DNA of 64,000 bases. It comes from Tanypteryx hageni (lineage: Eukaryota > Arthropoda > Insecta > Odonata > Petaluridae). Location: the NCBI GenBank assembly GCA_028673005.1, contig CM054116.1, forward strand, positions 145,759,173-145,823,172, read 5' to 3'. The notes under the pieces are model-generated. The model did no database searches. It saw nothing but the letters and a program-made list of their open reading frames with translations, and was not told where the DNA came from. Made by a program: the position numbers and the translations under genes. The stretch's first letter is position 1. The number at the start of each line of letters is the position of its first letter. Shown one piece after another: positions 1 through 11,566 of the stretch.

Positions 1-105
1 CGAACGTAACAATTCCTCCTCTTCCTCAAAGTAACTCTCATCTAAAAGTTGCACTATTACATCTCTCATTTTGTCTCCTAGAAGCAATGATTTTTGGGAC
101 AAGCT
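1..105 (-). other. possible coding exon running off the window edge
   Basis: On the minus strand one frame stays open from about 130 to the window edge. It encodes an acidic stretch ending in a run of five glutamates followed by LLRS. A plausible splice acceptor (TTGCTTCTAG) lies at about 80-89 in minus orientation. I do not recognise the protein; it could be a host exon or the N terminus of a transposase. It is too short to judge. Confidence 0.2.
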
Positions 106-1319
106 TTCACTTAGTTTCTCCGATGATATTCATTGCACACAAAGACTGCATACACATATAAAAGCCATCGTTAACTACTTGTTTTGAGCATGCAGACATG
201 TAAGGGGAAATTTGGGCTTCACTAGATGAGCCAGCTTATGCTGAACAGATTGACACCTGATCCATTCACATATATGTTTCAGAGCGCACAATCACCTTAT
301 ATAGTTCTCTAGATAAGTTTGTCCAGACACTATAATGCTTATTTGCTAAACAACAATAGTAAATAAACAAAGAATTAACCATGAGATGATGAGCGATGTC
401 ATTCATAATAATTGTTCTATTCAAGTAATTTGAAAGCAGAGCTCAAGCAAGTGCATAGAAAGAGAATAGCAAGAGTTCAAACGAAGACATGACAAAACGC
501 CATCGAAAAACAAACACTAACTTCTTTTAAAATACGTAATTTATCGCTTATATACATCCATTTAACGGGCATGTATATTGATTTAAGGACATCTCCTGAG
601 ACAACAATGTGATCTCAAGCTTCAACAATGCACAAAGCTAAAGCGATCTTCGATTTAAAGGCCTGATTTTTCTAATATTGGCAAATTCAAATGTAAAATT
701 TGAGAAATTCCATTCTTGAAGTGAGAAAAGACCAAGAAAATTAATTAGGATGTTTGAATACCTTTAAAATGGTCAATATTTCGAATGTATGCATCCAAAA
801 TAAAAACAGAGTGTCCATAATATGACTTTTACGTGTTATCTTATGGGAAAATATAATCTTGTCCTGGAGTCATACCAAGATCTTTTTCATGGATATTTTT
901 TCACAAATGGTTTTCACTATAAGAGTCAAGCATTTCTACCAAATTTCAATTTTCTACCTACTTGGAAAGTTTGTTAAAAATAGCATTACATATACGCGCA
1001 CGCAGCTTTCGACATCCTTACACACATGCAATTATTTTTATAGTATGATAGATAGGTGGAAATTCATGTTTTTTAAACATTAATTACTTAAAAACGAGGC
1101 CGCATGGGACAAAATGCCAAAACACGTGTCTGCTTATTTTCGATAAATTTTCAGTGTGTAAAAGTTTTGTTAACTTCAGCTTACCAATTTTGCGACTTCT
1201 CCTTGTGAGCTGATTTAGCTGATTTTGTTCAGTTTCCATTTGGTTGTCATTGCGATAGGTTGTTCTTACGTAAGCACTACTTCAAATTGTTTTATTAGCA
1301 TTTGTATTGACTTGTTTTA
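106..1319. other. non-coding AT-rich stretch
   Basis: I see no credible gene. The short plus-strand frame at 859-1083 has no recognisable motif and amino-acid use typical of AT-rich random frames. The right end, about 1085-1320, is presumably 5' flank of the Tigger-like relic, but I could not identify a clear terminal inverted repeat. Confidence 0.4.
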
Positions 1320-3146
1320 TTGTGTTCTGACACTAAACAAAATACTAATAACTATGACTTCCAAACAAAAAGTGATAGTGATGCTGGTAGTGATAAAAGA
1401 AAAAGAAAGGCTATCGATTTAGAACAAAAACTAGCCACTGTGAAACAGTATCAAGTCGGCCAAATGGTGACATCTTTAGCATGCAGTTTTAACCTACCAA
1501 ATTCCATGGGTAGCACCACAATAAAGGGCACTAATCACATTATAGATGCTGTTAAAGGTACTATGCCAATAAAGGCAACAATATTAACCAAAAAAAGAAA
1601 AGGGCCAATCCACAATTCAAAAATAATGGATCCCTTTAAGTCTGCTAACGATCCAGGAAAAGGCATGAAGTCTGTCTGAGGATCTCAAAAAAAAGGAAGG
1701 TGAGGATTATGACCAAATATTTAATGCTAGCCATGGCTGGTTTAATCGGTTTAAAAAGAATGCACATTTTCATAATGTGAAAGTGAGTGGGGAGGCTGCC
1801 AGTGCCAATGAGGATGCTGCTGGGATGCTGATGAGATGTTTTGGGAGGAAATGGATAAGCTAATAGTGAGGGAGAATTTATTACCTGAACAAATATTTAA
1901 TGTTGATGAGATAGGCCACATATGGAAGAAAATGCCAGATCGTACCTACAACAATAAGGAGGTTAAAAGTATGCCTGGATTTAAAGCTTTCAAAGATAGG
2001 CTAATACTTTGGTTGGGGGAAATGTTGCAGGCCATAAATTAAAACCTTTTTTGATCTATCATAGTGAAAACCCAAGGGCTTTCAAGAATGCTAGTAAGGC
2101 AACTCTGCCGGTGTATTTCCTGTCACATAGCAGATCATGGATGACCATTGCCCTGTTCGAAGACTGGTTTATGAACTGTTTTATCCCTGAAGTAAAGGCC
2201 TACTGTTTGGAGAAGAGCATTCCTTTTTTTGAAGATTTTATTAATTTTAGATAATGCACCTGGCCATCCATAGCATTTAAATAATCTGCACCCAAATGTT
2301 AAAGTTGTTTTTATGCCTCCCAATACAACATCTCTTATCCAACCAATGGATCAGGGGGCAGTTGCAACTTTTAAAGCATACTATCTTCGAAACACCTTTG
2401 CAAAGGCTATAGCCAAAACAGACAATGATGAACAAACATTAAGAGAGTTTTGGAAAGGGTATAATATACTGCATGCCATACGTAACATAGCTGCTGGATG
2501 GGACAAAGTGACTGAAAAATGCATGAATGGTATATGGAAAAAAGTGCTTAAAAGGTATGTAAATGATTTTAAAGGCTTTGAGAAAGAGAATGAAGCGGAA
2601 AACATTAGCGATGAAATTGTGTTTACGGCAAAAGAGTTGGACTTAGAAGTGGATAATGAAGACATAGATAAACTCGTGGAAGCTGATGATGAAGAATTAA
2701 CAAATAAAGACTTGAAGGAGTTAGAGGCTGCCCTAGCATTTAGCAAATTTAATGAAGGCCTGCAAACAATTGAAAGTATGGATGCAAATGTGGCACAATT
2801 TACTAAAGTGGAGAGAATGATCCAGGAGGCTCTTTCATGTTATAAAGAAATTTATAATGAGAAAAAAAGACACTGTGCAGTCTCAATTAGACATTTTTTT
2901 AAAAAAGCCTCTACAAAGCCTGCCTCTCCAATGCAGCCCGCATCTCTGATACCTTCCACTAGTAAATCTGCTGAAATTGAGGATGAAGAAGTTGATGATG
3001 TTCTTCTTCTAATTAAAGTTACTACCCAATCTTTGAAAGTGACCATCCACATGCGCAAACTACTAAGAGGAAATAAGGTAAATACCATTTTAAACAATAA
3101 CTTTTGCAAATTTATTATTGCGTATGTACAGTATTTTTTTTGTTAA
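1320..3146 (+). pseudogene. Tigger-1-like (pogo superfamily) transposase relic
   Basis: Cut-and-paste DNA transposase of the pogo/Tigger (CENP-B-like) group, spread over several frames. The N-terminal helix-turn-helix region (KRKAIDLEQKLATVKQY) is at about 1400-1450. The DDE domain follows: first aspartate in IFNVDEIGHIWKKMPDRTY (about 1890-1950), KSMPGFKAFKDRL (about 1963-2005), the second aspartate in an LDNAPGHP block (about 2245-2275) and the third in QPMDQGAVATFKAYYLR (about 2340-2390). The last 277 codons (2313-3146) are continuous. The helix-turn-helix region, the 1836-2042 block, the 2009-2254 block and the C-terminal frame are separated by frame shifts and stops. The order matches TIGD1-type transposases, so this is a dead autonomous element rather than a domesticated gene. 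Confidence 0.85.
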
Positions 3147-4200
3147 AATTTTCATAAAATTGATCTTGAATGATTTCATATGCTATGTATCTGACTACAT
3201 AACTTGCTTTTCGTGTGAATTTTTCCTCATTTAAACGATGAAAATCTTTAAATGCTATGACAACAACCTCAATGCTTTTAAAAGGATCTGATATTATATG
3301 TTACAATGCAGTGATTTAATGCTTTTAATGGAAATTAATGCCATCATAACAAACTTCCATAACTCGAATCTCAAGGAAAAGTAAAAATTATTCAAGTATT
3401 CGATAACTCAATTTATGGAAATACATTTTTAAGTATTTGAATATATACAGTGCTATAACTTGAATCTCAAGGGAAAGCAAAATTATTCGAGTTAGAGAAA
3501 TATATTTTTTCATTTATCTTTATTCGAACTAACATCAAGTTTATTCCCATAAGCATATAAGTTAACTTATTCTAATTTTCAATATCATGCATATTATGAA
3601 AACATCATCATCAATATTTTCTTCTGATAATATGTAAGATTTTAGCCAATCCAAAACACTAATTGCATCATGCACTATGATTGAGGGTATCATAGATAAT
3701 TCTAATTCTCACATACTACTGAAAGCACAAATATGACGATTAAATTTGGGATATCAACTTTAGGAAGGAGCTAATAGGTTTGTTTTTGTCCAGGGCTATA
3801 AGGGATCACAAAAGTAGAAGCAATTTTGATAGCAGTGATGGTAAAATGTGAAAAGTATTTTAATGTTCTGTTTCGCAGTTTTTTAAATTGTTACATATAA
3901 TACGTATTTCATACGTATTTCCTGATTGTTTTTATCCAAATAAGTGCTAAAAGGCATGTACAATGATGTCATGATCTTAACACAAAATATCCTAATTTTT
4001 CCATAAATTTAATGTGTAGGGTATTGTCTTAATGATTATTCTTATTGCTCAGGCAGTGCAACCTGAATCACTAAACTTGAAATACAAAAACTTGGACACG
4101 AGTTGCCAAGGAATTTGGAAATTACAGATAGTTGCCTTAATTTCATGGAAAATTATAGATATATATAATGATTGACGTTCCATAAAGAGGAGGGTTATAC
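3147..4200. other. 3' flank of the Tigger relic with subterminal repeats, otherwise empty
   Basis: No gene. Two imperfect copies of a motif reading AACTCGAATCTCAAGG occur at about 3362-3415 and 3455-3500; the second follows CAGTGCTATAACTTGAATC, which resembles a pogo-type terminus. This may mark the 3' end of the Tigger element. The remainder up to 4200 is AT-rich with nothing I can identify. Confidence 0.4.
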
Positions 4201-4221
4201 ATATGATATATATATACATAG

Positions 4222-4790
4222 GAGGTTACTAATGTTCAGGCACTTACAGAACAGCTGGAGATTCTAAATTTTTTGTTGACAGAACTATGTGAAAAACCAA
4301 CTACACAAAGCAAAATTTTTGAAAAGGTTCAACAATGCTGCCGCTAAAAATTCGAAATTGTTTAATAAATCTTAAGGTTTATGTATTTCTGAATGTGCTA
4401 CAAAGCTGAAATTATTTTAAAGGTAGAAAATGAAAAAAAAACACCGAAATAAGGATTATAGAAATTTTGATATTTTAATTTGTTTGGCTGTCAAAAAAAA
4501 AAAAATTTAAACAAATCGATAAATGTTTAGATACTATGAAGCAAGCTAGGGATCTGATATTGTTAGCTAATTTAGAGCATAGCACAAGTGCACAAATAAA
4601 CATTTGAAAATTTGAATAAATATGTTGTAGTGGCAGTTAACATTTTTTAAATTTAAACAATAAGATAAATGTTATTTCACTTCTAGATGTGCTACAACAT
4701 TAAATATTGACAGAAATGTGTGCCTTTAGTACCGCACTGTGGAAAAAGTATAATATTCTTAAAATTGCAAATTTTAGGGATTGTTTTATT
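4222..4790 (+). repeat. AT-rich interspersed repeat, copy 1
   Basis: Begins near AGGAGGTTACTAATGTTCAGGC and includes the blocks CAATGCTGCCGCTAAAAATT, AAGGTTTATGTATTTC and TGTGCTACAAAGCTGAAA. The same ordered blocks recur at 8740-10412 and 31870-33395 in this window, on both strands. There is no ORF of note. The family is unclassified; a non-autonomous or foldback DNA element is possible. Confidence 0.65.
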
Positions 4791-4799
4791 TTTTCAAGA

Positions 4800-5335
4800 C
4801 TTTAATTTTTCTTTGTGGAGCTTTTTCAAGATTTTTATATTTTCTACATAGGATTTGCTACAAAATATTTGTAGCAGTTCGTATCTACGACTTATAGATC
4901 CCAAGAAAAAATTATTAAATTTTAATGTACAAATGGCGCAAAAACAACCCCTAAAAATTAACAATTTTGAAATTTTTTTATTTTCCATTTGGACGTGAGC
5001 AAAATCCTATAATCGTGCAATATTTCAACTCCCTATAAATCTTAGATTGGTATACACACTTCCAGGACTCGGGAAACAAAAATGAACTTTATCAAAATTT
5101 TCGTTTTTTCTGCATAGAATTTGTTATAAAATGTTTGCAAAATCTTATATCTAGGACTTATAGTTTCTGATAAAAATTATTAAACTTAAATTAACAAATG
5201 GGGTAAAAACAACCTCTAAAAATTAACAAATTTGAAATTTCAATTTTATGGATAGTTATGAGCAAAATCCTATAATCGTGCAAAATTTCAGCTCGCTATT
5301 CTTCATAGATTGGTCTACACACTGGAATAACTTTC
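4800..5335 (+). repeat. two tandem copies of an AT-rich unit of about 270 bp
   Basis: The stretches at about 4800-5065 and 5090-5335 are diverged copies of one unit. Shared blocks, in the same order, are ATTTTCTACATAGGATTTG / TTTTCTGCATAGAATTTG, CAAATGGCGCAAAAACAAC / CAAATGGGGTAAAAACAAC, AAAATTAACAA, GAGCAAAATCCTATAATCG and GATTGGTATACACAC / GATTGGTCTACACAC. No coding potential. Confidence 0.75.
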
Positions 5336-5359
5336 CACATGCTAACTTATGAGAGATTT

Positions 5360-5395
5360 TTCGGGGCATCTGGAGTCGAACCCAGGACACCGTAA
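5360..5395 (-). other. tRNA-type B box, possible SINE remnant
   Basis: The minus strand reads CCTGGGTTCGACTCCAG, which contains a good RNA polymerase III B box (GGTTCGACTCC). I do not see a convincing A box or tRNA fold upstream. It may be the relic of a tRNA-derived SINE. Confidence 0.3.
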
Positions 5396-5430
5396 GCAAA
5401 AATTATACCAATTCCTAATAGGTATTGCGG

Positions 5431-5462
5431 TGTGTGTGTGTGTGTGTGTATGTATATATACA
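5431..5462 (+). repeat. GT/TA microsatellite
   Basis: A run of GT dinucleotides passes into GTATGTATATATAC. It sits next to the left arm of the Penelope fragment; these elements often lie beside TA-rich simple repeats. Confidence 0.85.
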
Positions 5463-5634
5463 GCTTACGGAAAAGGAAATGTAAAATGGATATATGGATG
5501 ACAATAAGATGTTGGGATGAGGAAGCCCAGTGAACACTCACCAATCGGACGACTTCAGGTTGGCGAGGCCCTGGGGATGTCGAAGCGACACACATAAAAG
5601 AACACTAAGACAACACAGAAACATCACAAACATA

Positions 5635-5705
5635 GAAGCTTTCGGAGTTATTCCTTCATCAGCTACAGAGAGAGAACTGATGGCAGTGACACTGGGTGGA
5701 GGCAT
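5635..5705 (-). ncRNA. hammerhead ribozyme motif in a Penelope pseudo-LTR
   Basis: In minus orientation the core reads CTGATGA, a short stem II (GGA...TCC with an AATAAC-like loop), then GAAA. These are the conserved hammerhead core elements. Hammerhead motifs in the pseudo-LTRs of Penelope-like elements are established. The core is intact here, unlike in its inverted partner at 6120-6185. Confidence 0.6.
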
Positions 5706-6119
5706 GGGGGTGGAAGGGTAGTGCGGAAATGAACCTGAAATGCACCCAATGTCCCGCCTTTTATGTTGGCCTCACCAGCAATCCCCTCAACATCCGCATG
5801 AACGGCCACCGCAACAGCGTCATTCTCAAATGACCGCTGCCAATGGCCATTCATGCGAACCAACATAATTTAAAGCTTAACAACTGCTTCACAGTGAGAG
5901 TCATTTGCGATCTCCCCGACAATGCTTCGACTCCCCAACTCCGTTAGTGGGTGCTTTCATATATCCATCTCCTAAACTCCTTCACTCCCCCTGGCCTCAA
6001 CCTTCGATAGTTTTTCACTCCCTTTCGGTCTTCTCCCAACCCCCTACCAATCCCCAACCCCCTCCATATCCTTCAATCCTCGACCTTTCTGCACTACCCT
6101 TCCAGCCCCATGCCTCCAC

Positions 6120-6185
6120 CCAGTGTCACTGCCATCAGTTCTCTCTCTGTAGCTGATGAAGGAATAACTCCAAAAGCTTCTACGT
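6120..6185 (+). ncRNA. decayed hammerhead ribozyme motif
   Basis: Inverted partner of the motif at 5635-5705. CTGATGA and stem II are kept, but the GAAA core is changed to CAAA (ACTCCAAAAGC), which should abolish catalysis. The surrounding arm sequence is otherwise nearly the same. Confidence 0.5.
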
Positions 6186-6330
6186 TTGTGATGTTTCTGT
6201 GTTGTCTTAGTGTTCTTTTGTGTATGTCGCTTCGACGCCCCCAGGGCCTCGCCAACCTGAAGTCGTCCGATTGGTGAGTGTTCACTAGGCTTCCTCATCC
6301 CAACATCTTGTTGCCATCCATATATATATA

Positions 6331-6500
6331 CAGTGAAACCTGGGTTATACGTAACCCAATTATACGTAATACTCCTTTATACGTATTTTATGGCTGGTCC
6401 CGGCAAAACACCATATGGTTACACGTATTAAAATACCGAGTTATGCGTAACTGACTTATACGTAAACTTCATTTATACGTAGCGTTCATCCGCTCCCACC
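6331..6500 (+). repeat. pogo/Tigger-type terminal inverted repeat and subterminal TTATACGTA repeats
   Basis: Starts with CAGTGAAACC just after a TA dinucleotide, the typical terminus and target of pogo-family elements. From about 6346 to 6480 the motif TTATACGTA or close variants recurs many times, as expected for transposase-binding subterminal repeats. This is the 5' end of the Tigger-like element whose transposase lies at 6876-8518. I did not find the matching 3' terminus. Confidence 0.7.
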
Positions 6501-6875
6501 AGCTACTTTTATCTCAGTTGTACGTATTTACGTGCTGTACATACATATTATTATTTTACATCATTATAGGATTATGTCATGTTGAAATAACACGACGTAA
6601 TCTGCTGGTATCCGATAACAATGTAAAATTCTATCCTGTGGAAAAAATAACGAAACATTATGCGTTTTCTTTGCGAAGTAATCAGTGCTGCTTTTTAAAG
6701 GCCCTCAGCTAGGAGGGGGAGTTAGGGGAAGTCGGAAGAAAAATCGGCCAAGCTGACTTTGTGCTCAGAAGGGGATAGTCGGGCACTGGAATCCACAGCG
6801 TTTTATCAGTCATGAACATTCTCCTCAGTGTTTTGCCAGCCTTTATATCACTTCAGTCGTTCACACAGTCGCGAC

Positions 6876-8518
6876 ATGTCTCAAAAAAGAAAAGGAATTA
6901 CAGTAGAGAATAAAATAAAAATTATAAATGAGGCTGAAGAAAATCCGCACCTGTTGAAGAAAGAACTGGTTAACAGACCGAAAATTCCGTATACAATGCT
7001 GTGCAGAATGCACATAAAAGAAGACATGTCCCGGAAGGAAGATATACTAATCTAGAAAAATCTCTGTTTACGTGGTTTAAAGAGATGAGATCAAAAAATA
7101 TCCCTATAAGCGGCACCATACTGCAAGAAAAGGCCAAGAGTTTTGCAGCCAAGATGAATGTAAGTGAGGAATTTCAGGCTTCACAAGGTTGGCTGCAAGG
7201 ATTTAAAGAAAGGCATGGCATCACTGGACGCATGATTTTGGGGGAGTCAAGTTCGGATGACAATGTTTGTTCAGCCTTTTAGAAGGAAAAACAGTTGGGC
7301 ATGTTGATTGCAGGATACAAGCCATCCGACATTTACAACAAAGATGAAACAGGACTTTTCTACAATCGCCTTCCAAGTCGCACATTGGCAGAAAAGATGG
7401 ATTCTTGTAATGGGGGAAGAAGAGCAAGCAACGTTTGACAGTTTTACTTGCTTGCAATGCGGATGGAACAGACAAGTGCCGGCCGCTTATTATCGGCAAA
7501 TCTACTAAGCCTCGATGTTTCAAAAACATGAGGACATTTCCTACAGATTACACCGCAAATAGCAAGGCTTGGATGATGAGCAGTGTGATGAAAAAGTGGC
7601 CGATGGATTTAAATGATAGAATGCGCAAAGAAAAACAAAAAATTCTACTTTTCTGTGACAACTGTACTGCTCACGATTTTCAAGATTTCTCCCATATCCG
7701 CCTCGGGTCTCCCCCCCCCCTAACACCACTAGCAAGCTGCAGCCACTTGACTTGGGCATAATTGCCAATCTAAAGGCACATTACCGCAACATTTTGGTTC
7801 AATATACTGTCTCCCTGCTAGAAGTGAGCCCGGAGAAAGAATGCCCACAACTCAGTATCCTTCAGGTAAGACAAATTGCTGCAGTGATCAGTAACTTCCT
7901 CACTTCATGAACTTTGGTTTCTAAATTGTCTGAAATTGTGATTTTCTTATTCAGGCAATGCACTTCATTGCCTCCGCTTGGAATGCAGTCCAGCCTTCTA
8001 CAATAAAGAAGTGCTTCCGTAATGCAGGATTTGTTTTTGATGGGCTGCATGAACCCGATGACGATGATGTACCCGATGATGTGGAGCCACCTGAAAGTTG
8101 GTCAACAGAATGATTGTTTGAGGACTTCATTCATTTCGATGATGATGTCGCTGTTTGCGCCAGCCTTGCTGAGTATATTTCAGACCAGTGTTATGCTCTA
8201 GATAATTTTTTTCCTGAACAAAATGCCTTTTTACCATCATACTTTACAGATGATGACGAAATCACAGCTAGCGTGGTGACTCAAGAAGAAGATAGTGCCG
8301 AATCAGATGACGAAAGGAGCGAATTGTTCAGAAACATCACCTCATTTTCAGAGGCATTGGCTAGTATGGAAGTGGCGAAGCGCTTCATTTCCTCTTTTGA
8401 GAGTCAAGAGGAGATTATGTCCATAGCAAATCAACTTGCAAGTTCTCTGTACCTTTTTTCCACGAAAAGAAGGAAACAAAAGACAATAACTGACTATTTC
8501 ATTTCAAATAAAATGTAA
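6876..8518 (+). pseudogene. Tigger-4/6-like (pogo superfamily) transposase relic with intron-like gap
   Basis: Starts MSQKRKGITVENKIKIINEA, the usual N terminus of TIGD4/6-type transposases. A CENP-B-like DNA-binding region follows (LFTWFKEMRSKNIPISG, about 7055-7115). The catalytic block DIYNKDETGLFYNRLPSRT is at about 7330-7385, the second aspartate in LLFCDNCTAHD at about 7645-7680 and the third in LQPLDLGIIANLKAHYR at about 7735-7785. The C terminus ends ITDYFISNKM at 8518, as in the family. Frame shifts lie near 7010, 7290, 7440 and at a poly-C run near 7710, and there is a stop before 8114. Between 7866 and 7954 the frame is interrupted by an 89-bp segment with GTAAGA and TTATTCAG borders that looks like a small intron. 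Confidence 0.85.
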
Positions 8519-8739
8519 TTTGTTGAAAGAGTATTTTTTTAAATCAAGTGCTGATTGTGAGTGCTACATCAGCGAGTGAGAGTTTGTGGTTGTGAGATAT
8601 TGTTTATTTTTGCTCTATAAATATATGCCTTTCACAAAATCACCAAATGTCTGGTTTAATCTTCATATGTCGATCTTATTTAACCATCTATTGAGTTATT
8701 TAATACTGCCGCAATAAGACTTTGTTGGAGATTTTCAAA
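8519..8739. other. 3' flank of the Tigger relic
   Basis: AT-rich, no gene. I searched for a 3' copy of the CAGTGAAACC terminus in this stretch and did not find a clear one, so the 3' end of the element is probably lost. Confidence 0.35.
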
Positions 8740-10412
8740 TGTTTATTAGTTTCAATGCACTAAGCTCTACAAAACTTTAAATTTTCAGCTTCCTAGTTTG
8801 CCCAGAAATACCAAAACATTTATCTATTTGTTTAAATTTTAAGCATTTTAATCAGCCTAACAAATTAAAATATCACAATTTCTATAATCTGTTTTTCGGT
8901 TTTTTAGACTACCAGTAAAAAAATTTCAGCTTCGTAACACATCCGGAAATACATAAATCTTAAAAATATGTTTAAACGATTGTGAATGTTTAGCGGGGGC
9001 ATTTTTGAACTATTTGAACATTGTTTTTTCCTATGAATAATTTATCTTGAAAAAGTTCTACAAAGCGGCCGCTAAAAATTCGCAATTGTTTAAACAAATT
9101 TTCAAGGTTTATGTATTTCCAGATGTGCTACAGAGCTGAATTTTTTTTATAAATAGAATTTGTAAAAAAAGAAATAGGGATATTACAAATTTTTATATTT
9201 TAATTTGTTTGGCTGTTAAAAGCTCTTAAAGTTTAAACAAATAGGTAAATGTTTAGATACTACAGGGCAAGTTAGAGAGTTAAAATTTTTAAGTTATTTA
9301 TAGTTTAGTCTATATAAATTAATAAACATTTCAAAGTATTTATGAAATTGTCATTGTGTCCGTTAAAAATTATTTAAATTTAAAAAATTAGATAAATGTT
9401 ATTTCACTTCTAAATGCGCTACAAATTTAAAATTTGGCAGAAATGTGTGGCATTATTAACACAATGTGGGAAAAGTATAACATTCCTAAAATTGCATACA
9501 TTAGTGAGTTTTACTCCCATTATTTTTCCATAAGGAAAAACAAAAATCGGTGCAGAGGAGAAGTCATTTGAATTAAAGAAATATTTCTAATGATGAGATA
9601 TCTCTCTGATAGAGGAATGTAATTTCAAGATCAGATGAAATGCTTGCAGAATGCAAGCACCTTCTACTAGTAACATATATATATAGGAGGATACTAATGT
9701 TTAGGCACTTCCAGAAGATTGGCAGTCTCGAAATTTTTTTATTGGCAGAACTATGCAAAATATTGACTAGAAAAAAACGAAAATCTTAAAAAGTTCAACA
9801 ATGCTTCCGCTAAAATTTAAATTGATTAAACTAATTTTCAAGGTTTATGTATTTCCAAATGTGCTACGGAGGTGAAATTTTTTTATAAGGCAGAATTTGT
9901 AATAAAAACAAAATAGGGATTATAGAAATTTTGATATTTTAATTTATTTGGATGAAAAAAATTCTTAAAATTTAAACAAATAGATAAATGTTTAGGTACT
10001 ACGTGGCAAGCTAGGAAGCTGAAAATTTAAAATTATGTAGAGCTTACACATTGACACCAACAAACATTTAAAAATGTCCCACAAACTGTTATTGCAGCCG
10101 TTAAAAATTTTTTAAATTGAAACAATTAAATAAATATTATTTCACTTCTATATTTTCTGCAATTTCAAAATTTGACAAATGTGGGGAATTGGTACCTTAC
10201 ATTGGATAAAGTATAATATTCTTAAAATTGCAAATTTAAGCCATTGTTTTAATCAAATATTGTTTCATAAGTAATGATAGAAATTGGGTGCAGAAATCTT
10301 TTGAATTAAAAAAATATTTCTAATAATGTTATATCTCTCTGAAAAATTTATATGTTTATCTGGGTGAGATGAAATGCTTGCAGAATGTAAGCATCAACTA
10401 CTTGTATTATAT
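8740..10412. repeat. AT-rich interspersed repeat, copy 2 (palindromic plus tandem)
   Basis: About 8740-9030 is the family in minus orientation; 9035-9680 is plus, ending GCTTGCAGAATGCAAGCACCTTCTACTAG; a second plus unit runs 9682-10412, starting AGGAGGATACTAATGTTTAGGC and ending in a diverged form of the same tail (GCTTGCAGAATGTAAGCATC). The plus unit is therefore about 730 bp. The head-to-head junction near 9030 gives a large imperfect palindrome. No ORF with recognisable motifs. The minus frame at 9573-9758 falls across a unit boundary and is not a gene. Confidence 0.7.
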
Positions 10413-11120
10413 ATAATTAATGATAGACATAAGTAATTGAATACCCATAGAATTCATCTTCTTCATCATCTTCGGCACCAAATAACTATGAAAAGAAGGC
10501 AACCGCAATACACAAAAATTTTTAGATGCAATAAATACTGTCATTAAATAGCCATTCAATATTCCATGAATAAGTGTTACATGTAGTTTGATAAATTTAA
10601 AATAAAATGACATGCTTAAACTCCATTCAATATTTGACCTTTAAGCCTGAAGCATTTTGCCTTGTAAGCAAATTTCTACAACTCGAAATATTCGGAGGTT
10701 TTTACAAAAAGTCAGATTTGCATAAGTTGAGTATTGAATTACCCAGGACAGGTCTTTATGCATTTATTTATGGTACTCTAGTTAATACCTAACATGACTA
10801 TATAATTCTAAAATTTTGTTCTTATACCCTTCAAAATCTATGGTGCTTGTAATACACAGGGTATATGAAAAAGTCGGGATTTTTTGGCAAAAAGTATGGG
10901 TGTGCGTTATACACAAGTGCGCATTATACACAAGCACAAAGTCAACTCTATTTTTTAAGATCTATTATCATTTCAAAGAATATGCCACTATATATGGGAA
11001 ATGGGATAAATTACTCAACAAGATGGAAACTAAAAGAATTTAAATTTATAAGTATGGGAGCATGGAGTTCATTATTACCATATTTACCCGAATCCAAGAT
11101 GAGACTTTTTTCCAAATTTC
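10413..11120. other. unassigned AT-rich sequence with a possible DNA-transposon end
   Basis: No gene is evident. Near 10895-10945 the phrases GTGCGTTATACACAAG and GTGCGCATTATACACAAG repeat in tandem after a CAGGGTATATGAAAAAG start (about 10856), a pattern seen at pogo/Tigger-like termini. The small plus frames here (10816-11043 and 10865-11224) show no domain. Confidence 0.35.
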
Positions 11121-11124
11121 AACA

Positions 11125-11290
11125 TAAGAAAATACGAAGTGCTATACCGTCAATACATTGCGGTCAACGTTTCGCACATCAATTCATCACACGACAAACT
11201 TGTTGCCCTCACTACATCACATAATTCATCACTCGACAAATTTATCATGAGACATTTTCGACACGAGACAAACTGGAAGGCGAGATGCTA
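11125..11290 (+). repeat. left inverted repeat with CGACAAA motifs
   Basis: Contains TTCATCACACGACAAACTTG and TTCATCACTCGACAAATTTA-type blocks. The reverse complement of 15655-15800 carries the same blocks (TTCATCTCTCGACAAATTCA and similar) in the same order. The pair flanks the LINE at about 11400-15650, suggesting that the LINE landed inside a DNA element with these subterminal repeats. Confidence 0.55.
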
Positions 11291-11566
11291 TGACTGGGGT
11301 GGGGCATGGGGATACACTTATTGGGATAGGAATCACCCTCCCTGCCATACATCACCCAATGCATTTTGCCTTGCATTATTCGCATAGAGAATTGCTATTC
11401 ATTATGCTATAATATCGAAACAAAGAAAAATTTTGTTGTGGAAAAGTCTCTCTCCCTGCCATACACCAGTCAGTCAGTCATTGTCCCTCCTAGGAGACGG
11501 ACGTCATTAGCTAGCGCTTCCTCCCTCCTCCTACCCTCATGCAATAATTACCATCCTTCGCCCATC

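Larger units (their letters stand above)
5495..6322 (+). mobile_element. Penelope-like element fragment with inverted pseudo-LTR arms
   Basis: The left arm (5495-5732) and right arm (6090-6322) are near-identical inverted copies; each carries the GACGCCCCCAGGGCCTCGCC block (complemented on the left) and ends at ATCTTGTTGCCATCC. Between them, about 5745-6080, the plus strand holds a Penelope C terminus: a GIY-YIG endonuclease tail with PAFYVGLTSNPLNIRMNGHR, followed by a stop and decayed coding sequence. This fits the known habit of Penelope-like elements to end in direct or inverted partial copies of their terminal repeats. The reverse transcriptase is missing. Confidence 0.75.

Noticed and set aside
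5530..5721. Plus ORF at 5530-5721 and the matching minus ORF at 6094-6285, which look like a conserved protein pair
   Set aside because: They are mirror copies because the Penelope arms are inverted repeats; the frame covers the ribozyme and pseudo-LTR, not a protein gene.
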